8,104 bases of DNA from CAYUIS01 sp964444825 (GTDB lineage: Bacteria; Chloroflexota; Anaerolineae; B4-G1), in contig CAYUIS010000186.1 of NCBI GenBank assembly GCA_964444825.1, positions 1 to 8,104 on the forward strand, given 5' to 3'. Made by a program: the position numbers and the translations under genes. Below, piece after piece: positions 1-5,884 of this stretch. Position 1 is the stretch's first letter; every line of letters starts with the position of its first letter. Under the pieces are notes generated by a model, which did no database searches, was not told where the DNA came from, and was given only the letters and a program-made list of their open reading frames with translations.

Positions 1-3
1 CAG

Positions 4-32
4 TAGGCATTTTCCTGCTAGTAGATTATAAT
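4..32 (+). promoter_or_regulatory. candidate sigma70-type promoter ahead of the ferredoxin-AOR operon
   Basis: A perfect -10 hexamer TATAAT lies at 27-32. It is preceded, with a 17-base spacer, by TAGGCA at 4-9, which matches four of six positions of TTGACA. The surrounding 60 bases are clearly more AT-rich than the genes downstream. Transcription would start near position 39 and leave a leader of about 70 bases before the chosen ferredoxin start. This is read from the sequence only. The sigma factor preferences of this organism are unknown, and the window starts too close by to see upstream operators. Confidence 0.5.
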
Positions 33-95
33 AATGTCGGAGAGGAGGATATTTGGTTTCTTTGGTTGGGATGGGATCCTGGTTTCCTAGTCAAT

Positions 96-100
96 AGGGG
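96..100 (+). promoter_or_regulatory. ribosome binding site that decides the ferredoxin start
   Basis: AGGGG lies 7 bases before the GTG at 108. This supports GTG 108 over the in-frame TTG at 66, which has no purine-rich site at a suitable distance. A second purine-rich stretch, AGGAGG at 43-48, has no ATG, GTG or TTG at a usable distance in the gene's frame. Confidence 0.55.
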
Positions 101-107
101 TAGCAGA

Positions 108-542
108 GTGGTCAAAAGACTTTCCGTCGTGGATGTAGATCGCTGCGTCGGCTGTCAGGCCTGCATGTTTGCCTGTGTCCGCCGGCTGGGCCGTGGTGGG
201 CTGGAAGGAGCTTGTATCGGGGTCCACTCGGCTGGGGGGATGCGAAAGGGTTTTGTGGTCGTCGTATGTCGGGCGTGCATAGATCCACCCTGTGCCCGTG
301 TGTGTCCTACCGATGCCCTCGTACCTCGCCCTGGAGGTGGCGTCCGGTTGCGACATGAGCTTTGTATCGGGTGCGGCAATTGTATCGACGCCTGTCCTAT
401 GGGAGCGGTCTTTTGGGACTCGGCACAAGCAAAGCCTCAGATATGCGTCTACTGCGGCTACTGTGCCCGGTATTGTCCCTACGATGTCCTGGAATTGGAG
501 GAGCTGGCCGAGGTCGAGGAGGTGATTGATGCTGCACGGTGA
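108..542 (+). CDS. four-cluster [4Fe-4S] ferredoxin, AorA/HycB-like electron-transfer subunit
   Basis: This 144-residue protein has almost nothing but iron-sulfur motifs. There are four cysteine sets: C13-C16-C19-C23, C54-C57-C62-C66, C86-C89-C92-C96 and C113-C116-C119-C123. Three are the classic CxxCxxCxxxC; the second is CxxCxxxxCxxxC, as in the HycB/HydN/AorA family. Sixteen ligands predict four [4Fe-4S] clusters. There is no signal peptide, twin-arginine motif or membrane span, so it should be cytoplasmic. It ends in an acidic helix-like tail (129-141). Its stop overlaps the next gene, an AOR-family tungsten enzyme, by 14 bases. By analogy with the AorA/AorB pair of denitrifying aromatic degraders and YdhY/YdhV of enterics, it probably carries electrons to or from that enzyme. 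The GTG start was chosen by its AGGGG site and because family members begin just before the first cysteine set. The reading frame stays open to the window edge, so a longer form cannot be fully excluded. Confidence 0.85.
   Translation: MVKRLSVVDVDRCVGCQACMFACVRRLGRGGLEGACIGVHSAGGMRKGFVVVVCRACIDPPCARVCPTDALVPRPGGGVRLRHELCIGCGNCIDACPMGAVFWDSAQAKPQICVYCGYCARYCPYDVLELEELAEVEEVIDAAR
516..525 (+). promoter_or_regulatory. strong Shine-Dalgarno for the AOR gene, inside the ferredoxin gene
   Basis: GAGGAGGTGA is a near-perfect complement of the 16S rRNA 3' end. It lies just ahead of ATG 529 (6 bases from GGAGG to the start). It favours ATG 529 over the adjacent TTG 526 and indicates efficient initiation of the large subunit within the end of the ferredoxin gene. 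Confidence 0.8.
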
Positions 543-2295
543 CCCGCTCTGCCGGGTGCTGTATGTGGATCTATCGCGCCGTCGCTTCTGGGTTGAGGAG
601 CGGTGCGACCTTTTTGAGGACAGTGTGGGCGGGACTGGGGTGGCGGTTCGTCTCTTGGAAGAGGAGTGCCCGCCGGGAGCTGACCCTCTGGGACCTGAGA
701 ATCCAATCATCCTGGCAGTGGGACCGCTGGTGGGCCTCTTCCCGATGGCCTCCAAGACAGTGGCGCTGTTCAAATCACCTCACACTGCTAATCTCGGTGA
801 GAGCCATTCTGGAGGGCGTAGTGCTATCGCTCTGCGAATGGCTGGATACGGCGCGGTCGTCCTGCGGGGGGCAAGTCCCAGTCCCATCTATCTGGTCATT
901 GATGGGGATCAGGTGCGCTTTCGTGATGCGTCTGCTTTGTGGGGCATACGGTCCAGCTACACGGTTGGTAGCATCCTGCGCGAACGGGAGTCGGGGTCGG
1001 GGATGCGCACGATCATGCGCATTGGCAGAGCCGGAGAACGACGGGTCACGTACGCCTGCGTCATCACCGAGACCTACCGTCATTTTGGGAGGCTTGGGTT
1101 GGGGGCGGTGTTCGGCAGCAAGCACTTAAAAGCCTTGATCGCGACGGGGCGCCGCTCCTTGCCGGTTGCTGATCCCAGGGGTTATCGGGAGGCCTACGAT
1201 GGGGTCTTTCAGGCCGCCACCGAATCGCCCTTGATGCAAAAGTATCACGACTTGGGCACGGCGATGAACGTGCTGCCTTTGGATGCCATTGGGGCCTTGC
1301 CGACCCGCAACCTGCAACAGGCCCGTTTTGAGAGTGCTGAGGCGATATCCGGGGAGCGGTTGGCCGAAGGATATCTGGGACGCCGGCTGGCCTGTGCCCA
1401 TTGCCCGGTTGCGTGCGTCCATCTGGCTGCTCTGCGCATTCCGCATCCCGAGGAGCCCTATTTCTACAAGACCTCTATGCTCGGATATGATCACGAGCCA
1501 GTATTCGCCATGGGTAGTATGCTGGGTGGATCGGATGTGTCTGGTATGCTTCAATTGATGGACCAGGCAGAAGTAGAAGGGCTGGATGTGATGAGCACCG
1601 GTGTGACGCTGGCCTGGGCCACGGAGGCGATGGATCGAGGGCTGATCTCCACTCAGGAGACAGACGGGTTGACGTTACAGTGGGGGGACTATGCAACCTA
1701 TATTGAGGCAGTGCGCCGGATCGTGTTGCAGCCTAACGATTTCTACTCCGCGTTGGCCCACGGTGTGGAACACGCCGCAGATGTCTATGGAGGTGCTGAC
1801 TTTGCGCTGGCGTTTGGCGGAAACGAGATGCCTGGCTACCATACTGGGCCCGCCGTTCATTTGACCTATCTGACCGGGGCGCGACACAGCCACCTGGACA
1901 GCGCCGGCTATGGTCTGGATCAACGGTTGGCTGCTGAGGGAGAGACCCTTACTCCGGCAGAGGTTGCCGATATCTTACTGGAGGAAGAGCGTTGGCGCCA
2001 GGTACTGAGCAGCCTGGTGGTCTGTTTCTTTGCCCGCAAGGTTTACACGCCGGAGACGGTTCTGCAGGCGTTGGCGACTGCCGGTTTCGAGCGTTCTGCC
2101 GATGATCTGATCAGGCTGGGCAGCGATACTCTGCGGCGCAAGTATGACTTTAAGACCAGGGAGGGGTTTGACCTGGCGGGACTGCGCATTCCGCGCCGCA
2201 TTTTGGAGACTCCCTCTCCGCTGGGCCGGTTGGATAAAGATTTCCTCCGACGCGCGATTGCGCACTTTGAACAACGCGTGAGGCAGGATGGCTGA
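529..2295 (+). CDS. aldehyde:ferredoxin oxidoreductase family tungsten enzyme, catalytic subunit
   Basis: This 588-residue protein has a length typical of the AOR family, which oxidises aldehydes to acids (or the reverse) at a tungsten bis-pyranopterin centre beside one [4Fe-4S] cluster. The N-terminal pterin-binding domain is clear: GGTGVAVRLL near 34-43, NPIILAVGPLVG near 58-69, ASKTVALFKSP and GESHSGG near 74-96, and GLGAVFGSKHLKAL near 190-203. Cluster ligands are C289, C292 and C296 (CAHCPVAC) plus a distant C499, the same CxxCxxxC-plus-one layout as Pyrococcus AOR. E323 (in HEPVFAMG) and H453 (in GARHSH) sit where the catalytic Glu and His of Pyrococcus AOR would align by eye. There is no signal peptide, so it should be cytoplasmic. 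The polyferredoxin gene immediately upstream overlaps it, supporting a two-subunit enzyme. No FAD subunit of the AorC type follows. The substrate cannot be read from the sequence, and several AOR-family members do not use simple aldehydes. Confidence 0.9.
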   Translation: MLHGDPLCRVLYVDLSRRRFWVEERCDLFEDSVGGTGVAVRLLEEECPPGADPLGPENPIILAVGPLVGLFPMASKTVALFKSPHTANLGESHSGGRSAIALRMAGYGAVVLRGASPSPIYLVIDGDQVRFRDASALWGIRSSYTVGSILRERESGSGMRTIMRIGRAGERRVTYACVITETYRHFGRLGLGAVFGSKHLKALIATGRRSLPVADPRGYREAYDGVFQAATESPLMQKYHDLGTAMNVLPLDAIGALPTRNLQQARFESAEAISGERLAEGYLGRRLACAHCPVACVHLAALRIPHPEEPYFYKTSMLGYDHEPVFAMGSMLGGSDVSGMLQLMDQAEVEGLDVMSTGVTLAWATEAMDRGLISTQETDGLTLQWGDYATYIEAVRRIVLQPNDFYSALAHGVEHAADVYGGADFALAFGGNEMPGYHTGPAVHLTYLTGARHSHLDSAGYGLDQRLAAEGETLTPAEVADILLEEERWRQVLSSLVVCFFARKVYTPETVLQALATAGFERSADDLIRLGSDTLRRKYDFKTREGFDLAGLRIPRRILETPSPLGRLDKDFLRRAIAHFEQRVRQDG

Positions 2296-3328
2296 GCAGG
2301 ACAGTCGCCAGGATGCCGAATCCCCGGCAGGGGAGCACAACGACACGTGGGTCTTTCGTGGGTATCATTTGGAGCCAGGTCATTTTACATCGGCGATGGT
2401 CCATCTCTACCGGGGCGAGTTGGCCCGCTCGAATACCTGGCGCACGCGGCTGGATGCTACTACCAACTGGGCAGTGGTCACGGTAGGAGCAGCGCTCACT
2501 TTTGCTTTTGGCTCGTCCAACAATCCCCACTTTGTGCTTCTGCTGGTGTTGGTGTTACTCATTACTTTTCTCTACATTGAGGCCCGTCGGTACCAGTACT
2601 ATGTGCTGTGGGCGTATCGGGTGCATCTGATGGAGACCGACTTTTTCGCCGCAATGTTGGCGCCGCCATTTCGCCCTTCTCCAGATTGGGCATCTTTTCT
2701 GAAGGAAAGCTTGGTGCATCCGACTTTTCCAATCGCTCGCTGGCAGGCGATGGGACGGCGGTTCCAACGGAACTATGTCTGGCTGCTCGCGTTGCTGCTT
2801 CTGAGTTGGGGCTTGAAGCTGGCTGTGCACCCGACTCTAGCCGCGGATTTGATCACCGTCCTTGAGCGAGCGGCCGTTGGTTTTGTTTCAGGAACGTACA
2901 TAGTGGCCACTGTGGGCATCGTCTATGGTGGACTGATCCTGCTTGCGTTGGTGTCGTCCTTTTCTCTAGCCTCGCCAGAGGGTCTGCCAAAGGCTGTGAA
3001 ATGGTTGGAGGAGCGCATACAGGTGATGACTGGACCGCTGCTAAGGCGACCGCGTCGCCAGGCGCAGATAGCGACCATTATCACGGACCGTGGACAGCAG
3101 GTTGCCATCCGGATTCTAGGAGAGCTGGGTCGGGGAGTAACGGCGCTGAAGGGAACCGGGATGTACACGGGCGAGCCAAAGGATGTGCTTCTCTGTGCCG
3201 TGACCGAAGTGCAAGTGTCTCATCTGGAGAGCATCGTGTATGAAGTGGACTCGAACGCCTTTATCGTCGTCGGCGCTACGGAAAGCGTGCGTGGGAGTGA
3301 TTTTCGCCCTTTTGAGGCACCCAGTTGA
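2288..3328 (+). CDS. DUF2270 membrane protein with C-terminal DUF2179 (YitT-type) domain
   Basis: This 346-residue membrane protein of unknown function has two recognisable parts. Residues 33-180 resemble DUF2270: HLYRGELARSNTWRTRLD leads into a first span near 60-75, a second near 81-98, the EARRYQYY motif, then a span near 162-180. A further long hydrophobic stretch lies near 194-224. Residues 258-340 resemble the soluble DUF2179 domain found at the C-terminus of YitT transporters-like proteins: IITDRGQQVA, ELGRGVT, GTGMYTGE, VLLCAV, then a Val-Asp-x-Asn-Ala-Phe segment. The loop before it is basic (RRPRRQ, 253-258), which suggests a cytoplasmic C-terminal domain. The ATG lies 8 bases inside the AOR gene, with GTGAGG just upstream, so translation is probably coupled. 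A link to the tungsten enzyme, such as transport or sensing, is only suggested by position. Domain names are from motif memory, not a profile search. Confidence 0.75.
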   Translation: MAEQDSRQDAESPAGEHNDTWVFRGYHLEPGHFTSAMVHLYRGELARSNTWRTRLDATTNWAVVTVGAALTFAFGSSNNPHFVLLLVLVLLITFLYIEARRYQYYVLWAYRVHLMETDFFAAMLAPPFRPSPDWASFLKESLVHPTFPIARWQAMGRRFQRNYVWLLALLLLSWGLKLAVHPTLAADLITVLERAAVGFVSGTYIVATVGIVYGGLILLALVSSFSLASPEGLPKAVKWLEERIQVMTGPLLRRPRRQAQIATIITDRGQQVAIRILGELGRGVTALKGTGMYTGEPKDVLLCAVTEVQVSHLESIVYEVDSNAFIVVGATESVRGSDFRPFEAPS

Positions 3329-3362
3329 TGGACTTGTTGTTCCACGACTGGATTTTGTGGGC

Positions 3363-3391
3363 TTGCTCCTATCTGCAACCCGCAGTACAAT
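3363..3391 (+). promoter_or_regulatory. candidate promoter for the parA-GH1 genes
   Basis: TACAAT at 3386-3391 matches five of six -10 positions. It has TTGCTC at 3363-3368 exactly 17 bases upstream, a weaker -35. It lies in the 134-base gap between the DUF2270 gene and parA, where a new transcription unit would be expected. A start near 3398 would give a leader of about 65 bases. No convincing terminator for the upstream operon is visible before it, so readthrough is possible. Confidence 0.45.
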
Positions 3392-3406
3392 AAGGACCGT
3401 GCGCAG

Positions 3407-3448
3407 CCCCTTTGCTTGGGGATCGAGCACCTCCGCATATGGAGGGGC
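3407..3448 (+). promoter_or_regulatory. leader with small competing inverted repeats before parA
   Basis: CCCC (3407-3410) can pair with GGGG (3418-3421) over a 7-base loop. CCTCC (3430-3434) can pair with GGAGG (3441-3445) over a 6-base loop. Alternatively GCCCC (3406-3410) can pair with GGGGC (3444-3448), which would open both small hairpins. The GGAGG is 17 bases from the parA start and so is probably not its ribosome site. Stems are only 4-5 pairs, so this may be chance in GC-rich DNA. Confidence 0.25.
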
Positions 3449-3462
3449 GGGAAGGGACTAAT

Positions 3463-4218
3463 ATGGGCAGATGTATTGGAGTCTTGAACTATAAAGGTGG
3501 AACAGCCAAGACGACCACCGTTGTGAATCTGGGTGCCGGTCTGGCACTGCGGGGGAAACGGGTCCTGTGTGTGGATCTGGATCCTCAGGGCAGCCTGGCG
3601 ACGTGCCTAGGCGTGGGCTACGCCTATTCGCTTGCTCAGGTGATCCTGGGGCAGGCAACGGTCCAAGATGCCATCGTTCAGGCCCGCTACAATCTCGATT
3701 TGATTGCCAGTGATACGACTTTGCTCCAGGCTGAGGGTGAGCTGTGGCGTATGAACGATGACCACTCTGCCCGGAGGGTGCTGACCAGTAGGTTGCAGGG
3801 TGTGGAAGACAATTACGATTACGTGGTCGTTGACTTTTCGCCTTCGGCCAGTATTATGAGCGAGAGCGGGCTACAGTTCGTGCGGGAGCTTGTCGTGCCG
3901 GTAGCGACGAGCTATCTGGCCATGATAGGGGTGCGGCAGGTGATTGGGACGCTAAAGGCTGTCAGTCGTATACCGGGCCATCGCGTGTCCCTCTATTTGA
4001 TTGTCCCCACGCTCTATTCCCCCCGCGTGAGGCAGGATCGGGAGGTTTTGGGGATCCTGCAGCGCCACTTTGCGAACAGGGTCACTGAGCCAATTCGGAT
4101 GAACACGAAGCTTACCGAGGCGCCCAGTCATCATATGACGATATACGAGTATTCGCCCCGTGGTTCTGCTACGTCCGACTATCGGCGTCTCGTGGAGAGG
4201 GTTCTGGGTGATGGCTGA
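3463..4218 (+). CDS. ParA/Soj-family ATPase without an adjacent ParB
   Basis: This 251-residue deviant-Walker ATPase is close to the length of chromosomal Soj proteins, without an N-terminal DNA-binding extension. The P-loop is KGGTAKTTT (11-19), with signature Lys11 and catalytic Lys16. The Walker A' motif is DLDPQGS (38-44). The Walker B Asp is D124 in VVVDFSPSAS. The C-terminal motif EAPSHHMTIYEYSPRGS (219-235) is typical of the family. Two positions are less usual: Ala15 replaces the common Gly before Lys16, and the usual PP after the Walker B Asp is SP. ParA proteins form ATP-dependent dimers on nucleoid DNA and move plasmids, chromosomes or protein clusters when a partner triggers ATP hydrolysis. 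No ParB-like gene is present here; the coupled downstream partner is a glycosidase. The start at ATG 3463 has GAAGGGA 5 bases upstream. An in-frame ATG at 3439 lacks such a site. Confidence 0.85.
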   Translation: MGRCIGVLNYKGGTAKTTTVVNLGAGLALRGKRVLCVDLDPQGSLATCLGVGYAYSLAQVILGQATVQDAIVQARYNLDLIASDTTLLQAEGELWRMNDDHSARRVLTSRLQGVEDNYDYVVVDFSPSASIMSESGLQFVRELVVPVATSYLAMIGVRQVIGTLKAVSRIPGHRVSLYLIVPTLYSPRVRQDREVLGILQRHFANRVTEPIRMNTKLTEAPSHHMTIYEYSPRGSATSDYRRLVERVLGDG

Positions 4219-5848
4219 AGGTAAGCACAGCTCTGATGACACGCAGGATCGTGATCGGGTGTTGGGCCACGACCCGTTCGAAGATGCGGACATGGAATGG
4301 ATCGATCGGGAGGAAGGAACACTGTATCTCGAGGTTCTCGGTCAAGATCCGTTCGAGGATGCGGACGTGGGCTGGATGTATGGGGAGCCAACACCGGAAG
4401 AACCGCTTCTCCCTGAATCGGCTCTGGCAGAGGTTGACATTCCGATGGGCGGGATTGTGCTCGAGCCCCTTCCGACCACCGCCGGAGCTGACAGTTTTGC
4501 TCCTGAACCAGTGCTGGACGCGCTGCCTAGAGCCACGTTTCATTTCCCGGCCAATTTCAAGTGGGGTGTCGCCACTGCCGCTCACCAGGTCGAGGGGGAG
4601 AACATCCTCAACGATTGGTGGGCTTGGGAGCAGACGGACGGCCACATCGAAGAGGGGCATACCTCCGGGATGGCTTGTGACTGGTGGCGAAACGCCGAGG
4701 CTGACTTTGACCGGACTGCCCAAATGGGCGTGAATGCTATGCGCCTGTCGGTCGAATGGTCGCGCATTGAACCTCGTCCGGGCGTGTTTGACGATGCGGC
4801 TCTGGAGCGGTACAGCCAAATGCTCCAGGGGCTCCGCCGGCGAGACATTGAGCCAATGGTGACATTGCACCACTTTAGTAACCCGCGCTGGTTGGCCGAG
4901 CAGGGAGGGTGGGAAGCTTCTGAGACCGTTGCTCGCTTTGCCAGCTTTGTGCGCCGTACTGTCGAGGTACTGGCTCCCCACTGCGATCTGTGGTGCACCA
5001 TCAACGAGCCCAACATATACGCATTCCTTGGATATGTGGACGGCGTTTTCCCTCCCGGCGAATCTGATCTCCAAAAGGGCCTGCGTGTGATACGCAACAT
5101 GCTGAACGGCCACGCTGCGGCCTACAAAGAAATCCACGCCCTTCAGCCCCATGCCCGTGTCGGGCTTGCCCACAATATGCGCGTTTTTGATCCGCTCAAT
5201 CCTCGTTCGCCACTGGATCGGGGCGTCACGCGGATCACGGATCGGGTCTTTAACCAGGCCATCTTGACGGCTCTGGCCAAGGGGCGCTGGACGCTGCCTC
5301 TGGGCCTGGGGTTCGCCTGGAAGCTGCGGCGCACGCTGGATTGGATCGGCCTCAACTACTACACGCGCGATCTGGTGGCCTTTGACCGTGCGCAGTCTCA
5401 GTCGCTATTCGGTCGACGCCAGCACGCCGAGAGTGCAGAGTTGCTCGACGGCGACTATGGCGAGTTCTACCCTCGGGGAATTTTCCGCTGCGTTCAGCGG
5501 TTGGCGCGCCTGGGCTTGCCCATCTATATCACCGAGAACGGCATTCCGGATGACGACGACGATCAGCGGCCGCGTTATCTCTTGTCCCATCTACACCAGG
5601 TATGGCACGCCATCCAGATGTGCTATCCTGTGATGGGGTACTATCACTGGACACTGGTGGACAATTTCGAGTGGGCGGATGGCTGGACATTGCGCTTTGG
5701 TCTCATTTCACTCGATCCTGCAACCCAGGTGCGCGCGCCGCGCCCCAGCGCTCATCTCTATGCGGACGTTATCCGGGCGAACGGCATCACGTCGCGGGTT
5801 GTTGATGCCTACGCGCCCGAACTGCGACCCGAACTGCTGCCGACCTGA
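4211..5848 (+). CDS. GH1 family beta-glycosidase with acidic, duplicated N-terminal extension
   Basis: This 545-residue protein has a C-terminal glycoside hydrolase family 1 barrel from about residue 107. GH1 enzymes hydrolyse beta-glucosides, beta-galactosides or related sugars with retention. The acid/base is Glu266 in TINEPN and the nucleophile Glu442 in YITENG. Other family signatures are FKWGVATAAHQVEG (116-129), RLSVEWSRIEP (178-188), TLHHFSNPRWL (218-228), IGLNYYTR (379-386) and the substrate-site stretch YHWTLVDNFEWADGW (478-492). All key residues seen are intact, so activity is likely. There is no signal peptide, so it should act in the cytoplasm on imported di- or oligosaccharides. 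Residues 1-105 are not part of GH1. They are acidic and low in hydrophobic content, and they hold two copies of VLGxDPFEDADxxW (17-30 and 42-55). The ATG overlaps the parA stop by 8 bases, indicating coupled translation. The extension may be an interaction region; its function is unknown. Confidence 0.88.
   Translation: MAEGKHSSDDTQDRDRVLGHDPFEDADMEWIDREEGTLYLEVLGQDPFEDADVGWMYGEPTPEEPLLPESALAEVDIPMGGIVLEPLPTTAGADSFAPEPVLDALPRATFHFPANFKWGVATAAHQVEGENILNDWWAWEQTDGHIEEGHTSGMACDWWRNAEADFDRTAQMGVNAMRLSVEWSRIEPRPGVFDDAALERYSQMLQGLRRRDIEPMVTLHHFSNPRWLAEQGGWEASETVARFASFVRRTVEVLAPHCDLWCTINEPNIYAFLGYVDGVFPPGESDLQKGLRVIRNMLNGHAAAYKEIHALQPHARVGLAHNMRVFDPLNPRSPLDRGVTRITDRVFNQAILTALAKGRWTLPLGLGFAWKLRRTLDWIGLNYYTRDLVAFDRAQSQSLFGRRQHAESAELLDGDYGEFYPRGIFRCVQRLARLGLPIYITENGIPDDDDDQRPRYLLSHLHQVWHAIQMCYPVMGYYHWTLVDNFEWADGWTLRFGLISLDPATQVRAPRPSAHLYADVIRANGITSRVVDAYAPELRPELLPT
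4259..4375 (+). repeat. two-copy tandem motif in the GH1 N-terminal extension
   Basis: Copy 1 (4259-4300) and copy 2 (4334-4375) encode VLGHDPFEDADMEW and VLGQDPFEDADVGW, offset by 75 bases (25 residues). The DNA copies are also alike, sharing CCGTTCGA and GATGCGGAC around a single changed base, which suggests an internal duplication. The strict conservation of DPFEDAD, while flanking residues differ, hints that the peptide itself is under selection. Confidence 0.8.
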
Positions 5849-5884
5849 GGCTGTGGGCATACCGAGTAACGAGGATAGCCGAGT

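Noticed and set aside
2..19. Hairpin AGTAGG/CCTGCT at the window start as a terminator of an upstream gene
   Set aside because: The stem is six pairs including one G-U, and no run of T follows; the preceding sequence is not available.
66..107. TTG at 66 as the ferredoxin start
   Set aside because: It has no ribosome site at a usable distance, adds 14 residues unlike the family, and GTG 108 has AGGGG 7 bases upstream.
446..500. Possible second start of the AOR gene inside the ferredoxin gene
   Set aside because: The AOR frame upstream of 526 offers no start with a ribosome site, while ATG 529 has an almost ideal one.
87..773. Minus-strand open frame of 228 residues opposite the ferredoxin and AOR genes
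   Set aside because: The composition is low-complexity (Ser, Arg, Thr, Pro rich), and it is opposite two confident genes.
3412..3462. Longer ParA starting at 3412 or at ATG 3439
   Set aside because: Neither has a suitable ribosome site, and the extra residues precede a family-typical N-terminus; ATG 3463 has GAAGGGA just upstream.
4169..5173. Long minus-strand open frame of 334 residues opposite the GH1 gene
   Set aside because: It lies wholly over a gene with clear catalytic motifs, shows no recognisable domain, and is explained by codon bias in GC-rich DNA.
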